42,937 bases of DNA, taken from the NCBI GenBank assembly GCA_021200995.1, contig JAJQFS010000036.1, positions 1 to 42,937 of the forward strand. The letters are read 5' to 3'. The translations under genes and the position numbers were made by a program. A model generated the notes under the pieces. That model saw only the letters and a list, made by a program, of their open reading frames with translations. It did no database searches and was not told the DNA's origin. Within the stretch, counting starts at the first letter, position 1, and each line of letters opens with the position of its first letter. Shown piece after piece: positions 17,061-25,441 of this stretch. Origin of the DNA: Lachnospiraceae bacterium (GTDB lineage Bacteria; Bacillota; Clostridia; Lachnospirales; Lachnospiraceae).

Positions 17061-18548
17061 TCAAATATGCGTGGCCATCAACACCAGCTTTCCGGCGCTG
17101 TATTTTTCAATGCAGGCCGCCACGTTCTGCCGGTTTTCCTCATCCAGACCCGTAAACGGCTCATCGAGAATCAGGATATCGGCGGGCTTAGCCAGGGCTC
17201 TGGCCAGAGCGACCCGCCGGCGCATGCCGCCGGAGAGCTCGGCGCAGGGCTTCTTCCAGTCTTCCTCCGCAAGCAGATCTTTTAAAAATTCCGCTGCTTT
17301 TGCTCTGCTGCCGGTCACCATGGAAACGTTGGTCAGGGCGTCATAATCCATGCAGAGACGGTTCTCCTGAAAAAGCATGGTCAGGCTGCTGCCGTGCAGG
17401 TCGATTTGTCCTGCGTCCGCAGGCTCCAGGCCCGCAATCAGCCGAAACAGAGTGGTTTTGCCGCCGCCGGAGGGCCAGGTGAAGCGGATGGTCTCACCAG
17501 CAGTATAGGATGCGGAGAAGTCTCTTAAGACTTCGTTGGCGCCGTAGGATTTGGAAAGATGCTTTATCGTCAGGATACTATTCTGATCGTCTTTCTGTTT
17601 ATTTTGTTCATTCACGATGCCACTGCGTTCATCACGACCTATATTTCCATTTGCCATCTGGTTTCCTACTTGCTGAGAGATTTCAGTCGCCTCAGACTCT
17701 GCAGATTTCATTGCCGACACAGACGAAGCTGCCGATTCAATTTTCATTTTCTTCTCTGGGATTCGAACACAACCGCTTCTTTTGACTGCCCGGCACTGCG
17801 GCTCCCAGGCCATAAACATGTCCCACAGCTTTAACAGCGCCTTCTCACACAGAATGCTGATCAGGATAATCACCGCGCTCCAGGCCAGGATTCCCGCCGT
17901 GTCCAGCGTGATCTTCGCCATATACAGACCCTCACCGATAGAAAAATCCGGAGTACCGATGACCTCCGCGGCCACGCCGGACTTCCAGCTCATGCCCACC
18001 GCGATACGCAAACCCGCGGTGAGGAAAGGATTCAGGGCAGGCCGGTAAATATAAAAGCACTTATTCCACATAGGCACACGCAGCACCTTCGCCATCTCCA
18101 GAAGCTCCCTGTCCGCGCTCTTTAAGCCCTGGAGTGTACTGATATAAATCTGCGGCAGCACCACACAAAAGCTGACGGCCACTGCAAGGACCTGCGAATG
18201 CCACCAGATCAGGAACAGCACGACAAAGGACGCCACCGGCACCGCCTTAATCAGCGTCATGAAAGGACTGAAAATCTCCTCCAAAATGGTAAACCGCGTA
18301 CTGAACACCGCCAATAAAAAGCCCACAGAAAAGCCCAGCAGAAAACCGGCCCCAATGCGCAAAAAGGAAAACCAGATGGTTTTCCAGAACGCGAAGGTAA
18401 CGACCCTCTTAAGGAGGGCGGTCATGGTCGTGACCGGCCCCACTAAAAGGATCTTGTTGTCCACCCACAGGCTTAAAAGCTGCCAGACAAGGAGCCAGCC
18501 CAGGATGATGAAGGTTTTTCGGATGACTTTCTTTACAGAATCAGACAT
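17061..18548 (-). CDS. Fused ABC importer permease and ATPase (SsuC/SsuB or TauC/TauB type)
   Basis: One 495-residue reading frame holds two subunits. Residues 1-250 are a BPD-type permease with about six helices and the coupling loop around LLEMAKVLRVPMWNKCF. Residues 251-322 are a polar Ser/Gln/Asn-rich linker. Residues 323-495 are an ATPase with Q-loop Gln394, signature LSGGMRRR (438-445), Walker B ILILDEP (458-464) and switch His494. Two oddities stand out. The Walker A motif reads WPSGGGKTT, with Trp358 in place of its first Gly. The protein stops one residue after the switch His, about 20-40 residues short of usual. It follows its binding-protein gene by 86 nt, with only a weak ribosome site. 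The substrate class (sulfonate, thiamine precursor or similar) is not resolvable. Confidence 0.75.
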   Translation of the reverse strand: MSDSVKKVIRKTFIILGWLLVWQLLSLWVDNKILLVGPVTTMTALLKRVVTFAFWKTIWFSFLRIGAGFLLGFSVGFLLAVFSTRFTILEEIFSPFMTLIKAVPVASFVVLFLIWWHSQVLAVAVSFCVVLPQIYISTLQGLKSADRELLEMAKVLRVPMWNKCFYIYRPALNPFLTAGLRIAVGMSWKSGVAAEVIGTPDFSIGEGLYMAKITLDTAGILAWSAVIILISILCEKALLKLWDMFMAWEPQCRAVKRSGCVRIPEKKMKIESAASSVSAMKSAESEATEISQQVGNQMANGNIGRDERSGIVNEQNKQKDDQNSILTIKHLSKSYGANEVLRDFSASYTAGETIRFTWPSGGGKTTLFRLIAGLEPADAGQIDLHGSSLTMLFQENRLCMDYDALTNVSMVTGSRAKAAEFLKDLLAEEDWKKPCAELSGGMRRRVALARALAKPADILILDEPFTGLDEENRQNVAACIEKYSAGKLVLMATHI

Positions 18549-18566
18549 AATTTTACTCAGCTGTAT

Positions 18567-18591
18567 ATCATGAGCAAAAGACGCTCATGAT
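18567..18591. repeat. Intercistronic hairpin in the SBP/permease-ATPase operon
   Basis: ATCATGAGC and GCTCATGAT form a perfect 9-bp stem (18567-18575, 18583-18591) with a 7-nt loop. It lies between the lipoprotein stop and the fused permease-ATPase start. No T run follows, so it probably tunes message stability or translation of the downstream gene. Confidence 0.5.
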
Positions 18592-18634
18592 CAAAATTCG
18601 TCGCTCACCGGGCACTGACTTTACAATGCTGAAA

Positions 18635-19777
18635 TCATTCAGCAGAAGAGATAAAATAAAAATCCTCCCCCGGCAGCGCACCGCCTACCATATCCGGGCT
18701 TTGGGAATACAGCACCTCCAGATATCCGGAGAGCTTCTCCTGCATCTCCTCCCCGTCAATGTACACAATATTGCACTCGGGAATGGCTTTCTCCGCAATC
18801 GCGGCGCTGCCTACAATCCCGGCCTCCGCAACCAGTTCTGCGGTGTGTGCCACATCGCTCAGTGCCTCTTCGGCGCTCGCCTTACGCTCCGCCATGAAAT
18901 TTAACACAGCCGCTTCATGTTCCTCTAAAAACTCCGTGCGCACAATGGTTACGCCGGTCACCAGGGCATTGTCTGCCCCCTGCTCTTCCTGCAGTGCATT
19001 CCATGCTTCATTGATATCTACAGCCACCACCAGGGATTCATTCTGATTACAGGCCACGGTTACGAAAGGCTGTGGTAATAAACCGATCGCAGTCGGATCC
19101 TCGGCCAGAATCGCCGCCACCTCGGAAGACTCTGACTTATATTCCAGCGTACAGTCGGTCACACCATAACCCGCCAGCAGATACTGCAGCGCGTAATCCG
19201 GCGTAGTGCCCTTGCTTGGCAGATATACGGTTCTGCCGCTCAGGTCCTCAATACTGTTGATACTCTCATCCCCAGTCACCAGGTAAAGCACGCTCAAAGT
19301 GTTAATATCCAGCACCGTAACGCCTCCCTCGGTTTTATTGTACAGGGTGCTGGCCGCGTTGGCCGGGATCAGGATGATATCCAGCTCTCCCTTGACCAGC
19401 GCTGTCGTAATCTCATCCGCTGCTGTTGCGATGGTAAACTCATAATTGCCGGTCGTTTCCCCGTTTTCAGAATCTTCCATCAACTGTACCAGGCCGATCG
19501 TGGTCGGGCCGGACAGAGAACCAATGCGGATCAGAGTGTCATCTATCTCTTCTGCCTCGGCAGCCTCCTGTGAAGTTTCCCCTGTTTCCGCGTCAGCTTC
19601 TGTCTGCGCGGTTTCATCCGCTGTCTCCTCCGCAGTCCCTTCTTCCTCAGAAGTCTCTGTCTCAGATTCTGTCTCTACGGTCTCCTGCGTTGCAGTCTGC
19701 GTGCTGCTGCCGCAGCCGGTAAATAAGCCGCACATCAGTGCAATGCAGCACATCACTGCCAATCGTTTCTTTTTCAT
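18635..19777 (-). CDS. ABC importer substrate-binding lipoprotein (NMT1/SsuA/TauA-like)
   Basis: A 380-residue lipoprotein. The signal peptide ends in the lipobox LFTGC with Cys22. It is followed by a Glu/Thr/Ala-rich tether of about 55 residues, then a two-lobed periplasmic-binding fold. Recognisable family segments are IRIGSLSGPTTIGL, GELDIILIPANAAS, INSIEDLSGRTVYLPSKGTTPDYAL and AIGLLPQPFVTVA. These are the pattern of proteins feeding nitrate/sulfonate/taurine/thiamine-precursor importers. ATG 19777 sits 5 nt after GGAGGA; the frame is open to 19870, inside the leader hairpin. It is transcribed first, ahead of the fused permease-ATPase. Confidence 0.85.
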   Translation of the reverse strand: MKKKRLAVMCCIALMCGLFTGCGSSTQTATQETVETESETETSEEEGTAEETADETAQTEADAETGETSQEAAEAEEIDDTLIRIGSLSGPTTIGLVQLMEDSENGETTGNYEFTIATAADEITTALVKGELDIILIPANAASTLYNKTEGGVTVLDINTLSVLYLVTGDESINSIEDLSGRTVYLPSKGTTPDYALQYLLAGYGVTDCTLEYKSESSEVAAILAEDPTAIGLLPQPFVTVACNQNESLVVAVDINEAWNALQEEQGADNALVTGVTIVRTEFLEEHEAAVLNFMAERKASAEEALSDVAHTAELVAEAGIVGSAAIAEKAIPECNIVYIDGEEMQEKLSGYLEVLYSQSPDMVGGALPGEDFYFISSAE

Positions 19778-19798
19778 AATCTCCTCCATCATACACAC

Positions 19799-19879
19799 AA
19801 AATGATTTCGGCAGAAGCCAGCACAGCGTCCTCGAAATAACCGGCCTTTCTGCTTGTCCGCCGAAATCATTTTACTATA
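19799..19879 (-). promoter_or_regulatory. Structured leader and -10 element of the SBP gene
   Basis: On the minus strand TATAGT (19874-19879) is a good -10 with no clear -35. Immediately after it comes a 14-bp inverted repeat (arms 19860-19873 and 19799-19812) enclosing 47 nt. Inside, GCAGAAAGGCC and GGCTTCTGC can extend the stem with small bulges. If transcription starts near 19867 the 5' end of the message lies within the upper arm, so the full stem needs a slightly earlier start. It does not match a riboswitch family that I can recognise. Confidence 0.5.
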
Positions 19880-19942
19880 TCCTTGTTTGGATTGCCATAT
19901 GAACTTTATGTCCGGATGTACTGTATTTCGTACATTACTGTC

Positions 19943-21685
19943 TCAATACTTCTGCGGCATCTCCCACGCGTGATGATCAGTATGTAAGAGCTGATGCGCC
20001 TTGTGTCCATTCGGCTCGCCGAAGAAAGACTCATACAGCTTCTGCACATCCTGGTTCTCATGAGAGAATCGGGTGGGCGCGTTTTTATCAAGGCTCCGTA
20101 ACGTCCCGCCGCGCTCCACTGCCAGCTCCTCTCCGTCATGGATTGACTGTCCGCCGCCGCCCGCGCAGCCGCCCGGGCAGGCCATGATTTCCACGAAATC
20201 ATAGTGCACGTCGCCGCGCTTGAGCGCTTCAATGAGCTTCCTGGTATTGCCCAGACCGCTGGTCACCGCCGTCTTGATCTCCGGTCCCTTGATATGATAT
20301 ACCGCCTCAGTCCAGCCTTGCTGATACACCGCGGGTCTCGTCTCACGGAAAATACTGATATCCGGGTTCTCCCCTACCAGCAGATAATACGCGCTGCGAA
20401 GCGCCGCCTCCATGACGCCGCCGGTGGTGCCGAAAATCACACCCGCGCCGGTGCCGTCCTGCATCAGCTGGTCGCAGTCCACGTCCTTCAAACTCTTCGG
20501 ATCGATATGCGCCGTGCGGATCATGCGGTTCAGCTCTCTTGTGGTCAGGGAAATATCCACATCATGTCCCTGATATTCCTCATAGAAGAGCTCCATATTG
20601 ACCTCGCCCTTTTTAGCCGTACAGGGCATAATGGAAACGGTCACCATATCTTCCGGAGCCACCCCGATCTGCTGCGCAAAGAAGGTCTTCATCACCGCGC
20701 CGAACATCTGCTGCGGGGACTTCGCGCTGGAAAGCCTGTCTGTCAGCTCCGGATACTGGGATTTGATGAAACGAACCCAGCCCGGACAGCAGGAGGTGAA
20801 CATCGGCATCTGCGCCGTGTCTCCTTTAGAGAAGCGGTCGATAAACTCCGTCCCCTCCTCCATGATCGTCAGATCCGCGGTAAATACGGTATCAAATACG
20901 TAATCAAAGCCAATCCGGCGAAGGGCGTCCGTGATCTTGCCGATGGTCGCTTCCTCTCTGGAAAGCCCCAGCTCCTCGCCCCAGGCCGCGCGCACCGCCG
21001 GCGCCACCTGCACCACGGTGATTTTGCGTTTATCGCCAATGGCATCCCGGACGCGGTCCGTATCGTCCCGCTCGCGCAGCGCGCCGACCGGGCAGTGCGT
21101 AATGCACTGACCGCAAAGGGTGCACTCGGTACCCTCGATTTTGCGGCTGCCGCGCACGACCACGCTCATTCTGTCTGATGTCCCGTTGGTATCCCAGATG
21201 CGGATGCCCTGCACCTTGTCGCAGATCTCCACGCAGCGCATGCATTTGATGCACTTGCTGTTGTCCCGGATCAGCGGGAATTTGCGGTTCCAGTCCGATT
21301 TCTCGATGTGCTTCTCAAATGGCACGTCCAGGACATTTAACTCCTTCGCGGTGCTCTGCAGGGAGCAGTTTTCATTGCGGATGCAGAAGGCACAGTTGGT
21401 CTCGTGCTGGCTTAAGAGCATCTGCACGTTCTTTTTGCGGTTTCTGATGACCTTGGGGCTGTTGGTGGAAATCACCATGCCCTCCTCCACTACGTTGTTG
21501 CAGGAGGCCACCAGCTTTTCCTTGCCCTCGATCTCCACCACACAGACGCGGCAGGAGCCGAGCTCATTCAAATCCTTTAAATAACACAGAGTGGGAATCC
21601 GTATCCCCGCCTGCTTCGCTGCTTCTAAAATGGTGGTTCCCTCTGGAACAGACACCTGTATTTTGTCGATTGTCAGGTTTACCAT
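19943..21685 (-). CDS. hydA: [FeFe]-hydrogenase, group A, NAD(P)H-linked catalytic subunit
   Basis: A 580-residue modular hydrogenase that makes or consumes H2. Domains in order: an N-terminal [2Fe-2S] ferredoxin fold (Cys34, 45, 48, 62); a His-Cys3 [4Fe-4S] segment (His94, Cys98, 101, 107); two bacterial-type [4Fe-4S] motifs (Cys145, 148, 151, 155 and Cys188, 191, 194, 198); and the H-cluster domain with L1 TSCCPGW (298-304), L2 MPCTAKKGE (353-361) and L3 MACPGGCAGGGGQ (501-513). A small-subunit-like C-terminus (VQKLYESFFGEPNGHKAHQLLHT) completes it. It overlaps the end of the upstream flavoprotein gene by 7 nt (ATGGTAA), indicating coupled synthesis. The two proteins likely form a soluble complex exchanging electrons between pyridine nucleotide, ferredoxin and H2. 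Confidence 0.95.
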   Translation of the reverse strand: MVNLTIDKIQVSVPEGTTILEAAKQAGIRIPTLCYLKDLNELGSCRVCVVEIEGKEKLVASCNNVVEEGMVISTNSPKVIRNRKKNVQMLLSQHETNCAFCIRNENCSLQSTAKELNVLDVPFEKHIEKSDWNRKFPLIRDNSKCIKCMRCVEICDKVQGIRIWDTNGTSDRMSVVVRGSRKIEGTECTLCGQCITHCPVGALRERDDTDRVRDAIGDKRKITVVQVAPAVRAAWGEELGLSREEATIGKITDALRRIGFDYVFDTVFTADLTIMEEGTEFIDRFSKGDTAQMPMFTSCCPGWVRFIKSQYPELTDRLSSAKSPQQMFGAVMKTFFAQQIGVAPEDMVTVSIMPCTAKKGEVNMELFYEEYQGHDVDISLTTRELNRMIRTAHIDPKSLKDVDCDQLMQDGTGAGVIFGTTGGVMEAALRSAYYLLVGENPDISIFRETRPAVYQQGWTEAVYHIKGPEIKTAVTSGLGNTRKLIEALKRGDVHYDFVEIMACPGGCAGGGGQSIHDGEELAVERGGTLRSLDKNAPTRFSHENQDVQKLYESFFGEPNGHKAHQLLHTDHHAWEMPQKY

Positions 21686-23511
21686 ACGTTCGTCCGCCCT
21701 CCTTTGAATGCTCCATAGCCGAAGTGGTCACAGCGCAGGCAGCGGCCCGCCTCCTGTGAACACTCTTTTTTCGTCATCGGGATCTCCACCCCGTCGAAAT
21801 CGCAGGCCCGCTCACAGGCTTCTCTCTCGTTGATGTTCACTCTGCCGCAGGGGGTGCGGTCGTCAATATTCGGAATCGGGATCTCCACATCACAGGAAAT
21901 AGGATGGTGGTAACCTAAATATGTATCTATGCTCGCGGCCGCCACCTTGGCAGCGCCCACCGCCTTAATCACAGTCGCCGGACCGGATGCGCAGTCGCCC
22001 GCGGTAAAGACGCCCGGCATGCCCTTCACAGCCGCTGTCTTGTCCGCCTGAAAGCGTCCCCTCGAAACAGGCGCTCCCGCAGCCTCAAAATGCTGATACT
22101 CGATATCCTGACCGATTGCCACGATCACCGTCTGGCAGGGAATGAGAACGTCCTCCTCACCGGTAGGTTTCACGCTGGCCCTGCCGCCCTTGATCGTGCT
22201 GATCATCTGCGGTCTGGCCCAGAGGCCGTATGCCCTGCCTTCCTCATTGACAGCGATTTTCACAGGAGCCATCAGGGTGCGCATCTCCACACCCTCCGCC
22301 ATCGCGCCCTCAATCTCCGCGGGCAGAGCGGTCATATCCGCCACTCTGCGGCGGTAGACGATGGAAACCTTTCTGGCTCCCAGACGGACTGCAGTACGCA
22401 CCGCGTCCATGGAAACGTTGCCGCCGCCTACCACTACAACCTCCTGACCGGTCAGGTCCACGGGAGTGCCCAGACCCACGCCGCGCAGAAGCTTCACCGC
22501 GGAAATGACGCCCTCGGCATCCTCACCCTCGACTTCCAGCTTTTTATCCGTGCTGGCGCCGATGGTAATGAGAACCGCGTCGTACTGCTTCCTCAGATCA
22601 TCCATCGTAATATCTTCGCCGATACATGTATTGTATACAACCTCCACACCGGTCTTTAAAATGGCCGCGATATCCTGATCCAGCCTGTCCTTGGGCGGGC
22701 GATAGTTGGGAATGCCGTAGCGCAGCATGCCGCCTAACTTCGGCAGCATCTCATAAACAGTCGTCTGATGTCCCATCAGCTGCAGATAATAAGCAGTGCT
22801 CAGGCCGCAGGGTCCGCCGCCGATGATGGCGATGCGCTTGCCGGTAGAAGGCGCGCAGGCCGGCGGATCTACCTCGCCCGCGTAGTCGGCCGCCATACGC
22901 TTCAGCCCGCGGATATTGACCGCGTCATCCACGATTCTGCGGCGGCACTTGGTCTCGCAGGGATGCTCGCAGATAAAACCGCAGGTGGTGGGGAACGGGT
23001 TGTCTTTGCGGATCAGGCGGATCGCGTCCGCGTAACGCTCCTCATGCACCAGGGCTATGTAACCGGGAATGTCCACGCCCGCCGGGCAGTATGCCACGCA
23101 GGGAACCGGCTGTCCGTACTCGCAGGTGCAGCGGCCGTTACGGATATGCTCCTCATAATCATCGCGGAAGGTCTCCACGCCGTTGTAGACGACCTCCGCG
23201 GCCTCGTATCCGATGGCGCAGTCCGCGGTCTCCATAATCGCGGCGGCGGTGTCCCTGATCTGGTCGATCATATCCATGTCCGCCTGTCCGTCGAGCACCT
23301 TCTGCAGCATGTCCTTCAAATTGCCCAGGCCAACCCTGCAGGGCGTGCATTTCCCGCAGGACTGCGCGTGGCACAGCTCCAGAAAAGCTCTGGACATGTC
23401 AATGGGGCAGATGCCCACAAGATTGGAGGCCACCCGGCGCTCCAGATCCTTGTACAGCTGCTCCATCACAGTTCTCGCCTTCGCAGGCGAGGGCATTTCC
23501 AATCTGTTCAT
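21679..23511 (-). CDS. NuoF-tail/GltD-type iron-sulfur flavoprotein, partner of the hydrogenase
   Basis: A 610-residue hybrid. Residues 1-125 resemble the C-terminal [4Fe-4S] part of NuoF/HydB, with SCGKCTPCRVG (51-61) and the fourth Cys in TADCAIG. The FMN/NADH-binding body of NuoF is absent. Next comes the ferredoxin-like part of glutamate synthase small subunit (CEYGQPVPCVAYCPAG, CGFICEHPCETKC). An FAD site IIGGGPCGLSTAY and an NAD(P) site VVVGGGNVSMDAVR follow. The C-terminus has further cysteines (DDRTPCGRVN, RCLRCDHFGYG). This NfnB/GltD-like architecture beside a [FeFe]-hydrogenase suggests NAD(P)H oxidation feeding the hydrogenase, possibly with bifurcation; that is inference. ATG 23511 follows GGAGAGGT. 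Confidence 0.85.
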   Translation of the reverse strand: MNRLEMPSPAKARTVMEQLYKDLERRVASNLVGICPIDMSRAFLELCHAQSCGKCTPCRVGLGNLKDMLQKVLDGQADMDMIDQIRDTAAAIMETADCAIGYEAAEVVYNGVETFRDDYEEHIRNGRCTCEYGQPVPCVAYCPAGVDIPGYIALVHEERYADAIRLIRKDNPFPTTCGFICEHPCETKCRRRIVDDAVNIRGLKRMAADYAGEVDPPACAPSTGKRIAIIGGGPCGLSTAYYLQLMGHQTTVYEMLPKLGGMLRYGIPNYRPPKDRLDQDIAAILKTGVEVVYNTCIGEDITMDDLRKQYDAVLITIGASTDKKLEVEGEDAEGVISAVKLLRGVGLGTPVDLTGQEVVVVGGGNVSMDAVRTAVRLGARKVSIVYRRRVADMTALPAEIEGAMAEGVEMRTLMAPVKIAVNEEGRAYGLWARPQMISTIKGGRASVKPTGEEDVLIPCQTVIVAIGQDIEYQHFEAAGAPVSRGRFQADKTAAVKGMPGVFTAGDCASGPATVIKAVGAAKVAAASIDTYLGYHHPISCDVEIPIPNIDDRTPCGRVNINEREACERACDFDGVEIPMTKKECSQEAGRCLRCDHFGYGAFKGGRTNVW

Positions 23512-23621
23512 TTGTCTACCTCTCCATACTCTTCATCCCGGTGCTGTAAAAGCAGACTTCCATCTGCCATCAATCGTTTCACACGGTAAATTGGTTCGAA
23601 ACGACAACACTTTCAAAATGT

Positions 23622-23650
23622 ATTTTACCTTCTATTCCATTGAAAAGCAA
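23622..23650 (-). promoter_or_regulatory. Candidate sigma-A promoter of the hydrogenase operon
   Basis: On the minus strand TTGCTT (23645-23650) and TAAAAT (23622-23627) are separated by 17 bp. This would give a leader of about 105 nt before the flavoprotein start at 23511. The rest of the 290-bp gap up to 23801 shows only a solo repeat at 23715 and no gene. Confidence 0.5.
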
Positions 23651-23714
23651 CCCGTATTCATGAATTCGTTTGGTTATTTTTTTCACAATTCAATCAAAAT
23701 CCCGTGATTTTTTA

Positions 23715-23726
23715 GTTACTATTCAC
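23715..23726. repeat. Solo copy of the GTTACTATTCAC terminal motif
   Basis: The 12-mer GTTACTATTCAC also forms both ends of the palindromic element at 39341-39535. Here there is no opposing partner within several hundred bases, so it may be a remnant end or chance. It lies between sigF and the hydrogenase promoter. Confidence 0.4.
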
Positions 23727-23801
23727 AGTATTTCTTTCCTTTGCAGAATACCTCTTTGTTATTTCGGCCGTCCTGCAGGTTCTATCCCCTACACAAAACC
23801 T

Positions 23802-24467
23802 CTATCTGCACGCCTCGCGCAATCGTTTTAGCACCTTCTTCTCCAGGCGGCTGACCTGCACCTGGGTCAGTCCAAGCCGCTCCCCCGCCTCAGTCTGGTT
23901 TTTGCCCTGAAAATAGCGCAGAATCATCAGCAGCCGCTCCGTGGAGGAAAGCAGCCCCAGCAGCTGCCCGCACAGCAGCCTGTTTAAAAGGCTGCCGCTC
24001 TCATCCCGTCCGTCTGACAGCTGTGTCACTTTTTCTGTTCCTTCCTCAAACAATACTTCCTCCAGGCTCTGTGCCGGTCTGGCGCTTTCCATTAACAGAA
24101 GAGCTTCCTCCGGTTTTAACCCCGCCGCTCCTGCCGCTTCAGTCAGGCTTGCCTCCCTGCCTAGCTTTTGAGAAAGCTCCTTCGCCGCCTCCTGAAGCCG
24201 GTTCTGCTTTTCCCTCGCCGCGCGGCTCATATGGATCTGGGCATCACTGCGGATAAAGCGCTGAATTTCCCCCAGAATCAAAGGAACCGCATAAGTAGAG
24301 AACTGAAATCCCAGCTCTTCCTGAAACCCCTCCGCCGCTTTACAAAGCCCCAGACAGCCAGCCTGAAAAATATCCTCCATGTCCAATCCCCTGTTTGAGA
24401 ATTTTCTGCAGACAAATCGCACCAGTCCCAGGTTTTCCTCAACCCGCTTTTCTTTATTCTGTGTCAT
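23802..24467 (-). CDS. sigF: RNA polymerase sporulation sigma factor SigF
   Basis: A 221-residue sigma-70 family factor that starts forespore-specific transcription. Region 2 is visible as ENLGLVRFVCRKFSNRGLDMEDIFQAGCLGLCKA and FQFSTYAVPLILGEIQRFIR. Region 3 is LSQKLGREASLTEAAGAAG, and region 4 helix-turn-helix is NQTEAGERLGLTQVQVSRLEKKVLKRL. The length and the position as third gene after spoIIAA and spoIIAB identify it as SigF rather than SigG. The start at 24467 overlaps the spoIIAB end by 14 nt, with GGAGG 6 nt upstream. It is held inactive by SpoIIAB until asymmetric division. Confidence 0.95.
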   Translation of the reverse strand: MTQNKEKRVEENLGLVRFVCRKFSNRGLDMEDIFQAGCLGLCKAAEGFQEELGFQFSTYAVPLILGEIQRFIRSDAQIHMSRAAREKQNRLQEAAKELSQKLGREASLTEAAGAAGLKPEEALLLMESARPAQSLEEVLFEEGTEKVTQLSDGRDESGSLLNRLLCGQLLGLLSSTERLLMILRYFQGKNQTEAGERLGLTQVQVSRLEKKVLKRLREACR

Positions 24468-25080
24468 GGGAAGCCTCCGGGAGGATCAGCCTTTTCCACA
24501 TGGATACGCAGGTTCCCAACCGCGGCTTCGACTCCACTTCAAGGCGATCAGTAAACGCTGCCATAAACGCGAAGCCCATCCCCGCCCGCTCGCCGTCCAG
24601 CGACGTAGAATACAACGGTTCCATGGCTTTTTTTACATCTTCTATTCCTGTCCCGGTATCCTCCACATCCACCCGCAGCAAGCGGCTGTTGACCCCATCC
24701 TCATACAGAAAAGCGGACAGATATACGATTCCATCCGTTGTCCCCTGATATCCGTGAATAATCGCGTTGGTCACCGCCTCCGACACCGCCGTCCGGATAT
24801 CGTCCAGCACGTCCAGCGTAGGATCCAGACATGCGATAAATCCCGCCACCGCGATTCTGGCCAGGCTCTCGTTTTCCCCGCGGGATAAAAAACACAGCCG
24901 CATCTCGTTGATGAGAGCTCCTTCTTCTTCAGTCATATCAGTTTTCGGTTCAACGTTTGTCTCTTCTGTCATGTGATCCGTCTCTTCCGCTTTTGCCGTT
25001 TCTGCCATGCAAATCGCTTCTTTTGCTTTTTCCATCCCGTTCACGTCTCTTTCTTCTGTCATTGTCATGATTTCCGTCAT
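24454..25080 (-). CDS. spoIIAB: Anti-sigma F factor SpoIIAB, with N-terminal extension
   Basis: A 208-residue GHKL-type serine kinase that binds SigF and phosphorylates SpoIIAA. The kinase core starts at about residue 60 with INEMRLCFLSRGENESLARI. It has the N box EAVTNAIIHGY, the G1 box VEDTGTGIEDV and the G2 region ERAGMGFAFM. Normal SpoIIAB proteins are about 140-150 residues and begin at this core. Here ~58 extra residues rich in Met, Thr, Glu and Lys precede it. ATG 25080 has GGAGGGGTGAA immediately upstream, right after the spoIIAA stop, so the long form looks intended. An internal start near the core with an AAGGAG-like sequence is an alternative. The operon order is canonical. Confidence 0.9.
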   Translation of the reverse strand: MTEIMTMTEERDVNGMEKAKEAICMAETAKAEETDHMTEETNVEPKTDMTEEEGALINEMRLCFLSRGENESLARIAVAGFIACLDPTLDVLDDIRTAVSEAVTNAIIHGYQGTTDGIVYLSAFLYEDGVNSRLLRVDVEDTGTGIEDVKKAMEPLYSTSLDGERAGMGFAFMAAFTDRLEVESKPRLGTCVSMWKRLILPEASHDTE

Positions 25081-25081
25081 T

Positions 25082-25399
25082 TCACCCCTCCTCCTTTTCC
25101 GTATCCGTAAGCGGCGCGGCAAAATGATAGACGCCGCTTTCTGAAAACATCCTCCGGATTCTCATGCTCTCATGTGTCAGATAAATTTTGCCGCCGAATG
25201 TCTGAAGCGTGCGCACACGTCCCATCACAAGCCCCACACCGGAGCTGTCCATGAACTCCGTCTCCCCGAAATCAAAAACCAGACACTCCACAGGCTTACG
25301 CAATAACTTTTCATCCACCTCTCTGCCCAGCGCGGACACATGATAATGATCCACTTCTTTCGGCAGCCTGACCCATAAACATTTTTCCTGCTCTTCCAT
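25082..25399 (-). CDS. spoIIAA: Anti-anti-sigma factor SpoIIAA
   Basis: A 105-residue STAS-domain protein. The conserved phosphorylation loop is FMDSSGVGLVMGR at about residues 49-61, where the Ser of DSSG is the SpoIIAB target. The order of elements (beta strand with KCLWVRL, GEVDE helix, FDFGETEFMDSSG, RIRRMFSESGVYHF) matches SpoIIAA. The start ATG 25399 lies behind GGGGGAGGG. It is first in the spoIIA operon, and the dephosphorylated form releases SigF from SpoIIAB. The gap to the upstream terminator is short, and no obvious sigma-H promoter could be read with confidence. Confidence 0.93.
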   Translation of the reverse strand: MEEQEKCLWVRLPKEVDHYHVSALGREVDEKLLRKPVECLVFDFGETEFMDSSGVGLVMGRVRTLQTFGGKIYLTHESMRIRRMFSESGVYHFAAPLTDTEKEEG

Positions 25400-25441
25400 A
25401 GATACCCTCCCCCTGCGTGTTCTCCAAGCCTTCCATACATA

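Noticed and set aside
20204-21178. Long plus-strand reading frame opposite the hydrogenase
   Set aside because: It is an antisense shadow of conserved [FeFe]-hydrogenase coding sequence.
22768-23589. Plus-strand reading frame opposite the hydrogenase flavoprotein
   Set aside because: It is a shadow frame with no ribosome site or domain signature.
23740-23801. Terminator after sigF
   Set aside because: No stable stem followed by a T run could be identified in the sequence after the sigF stop.
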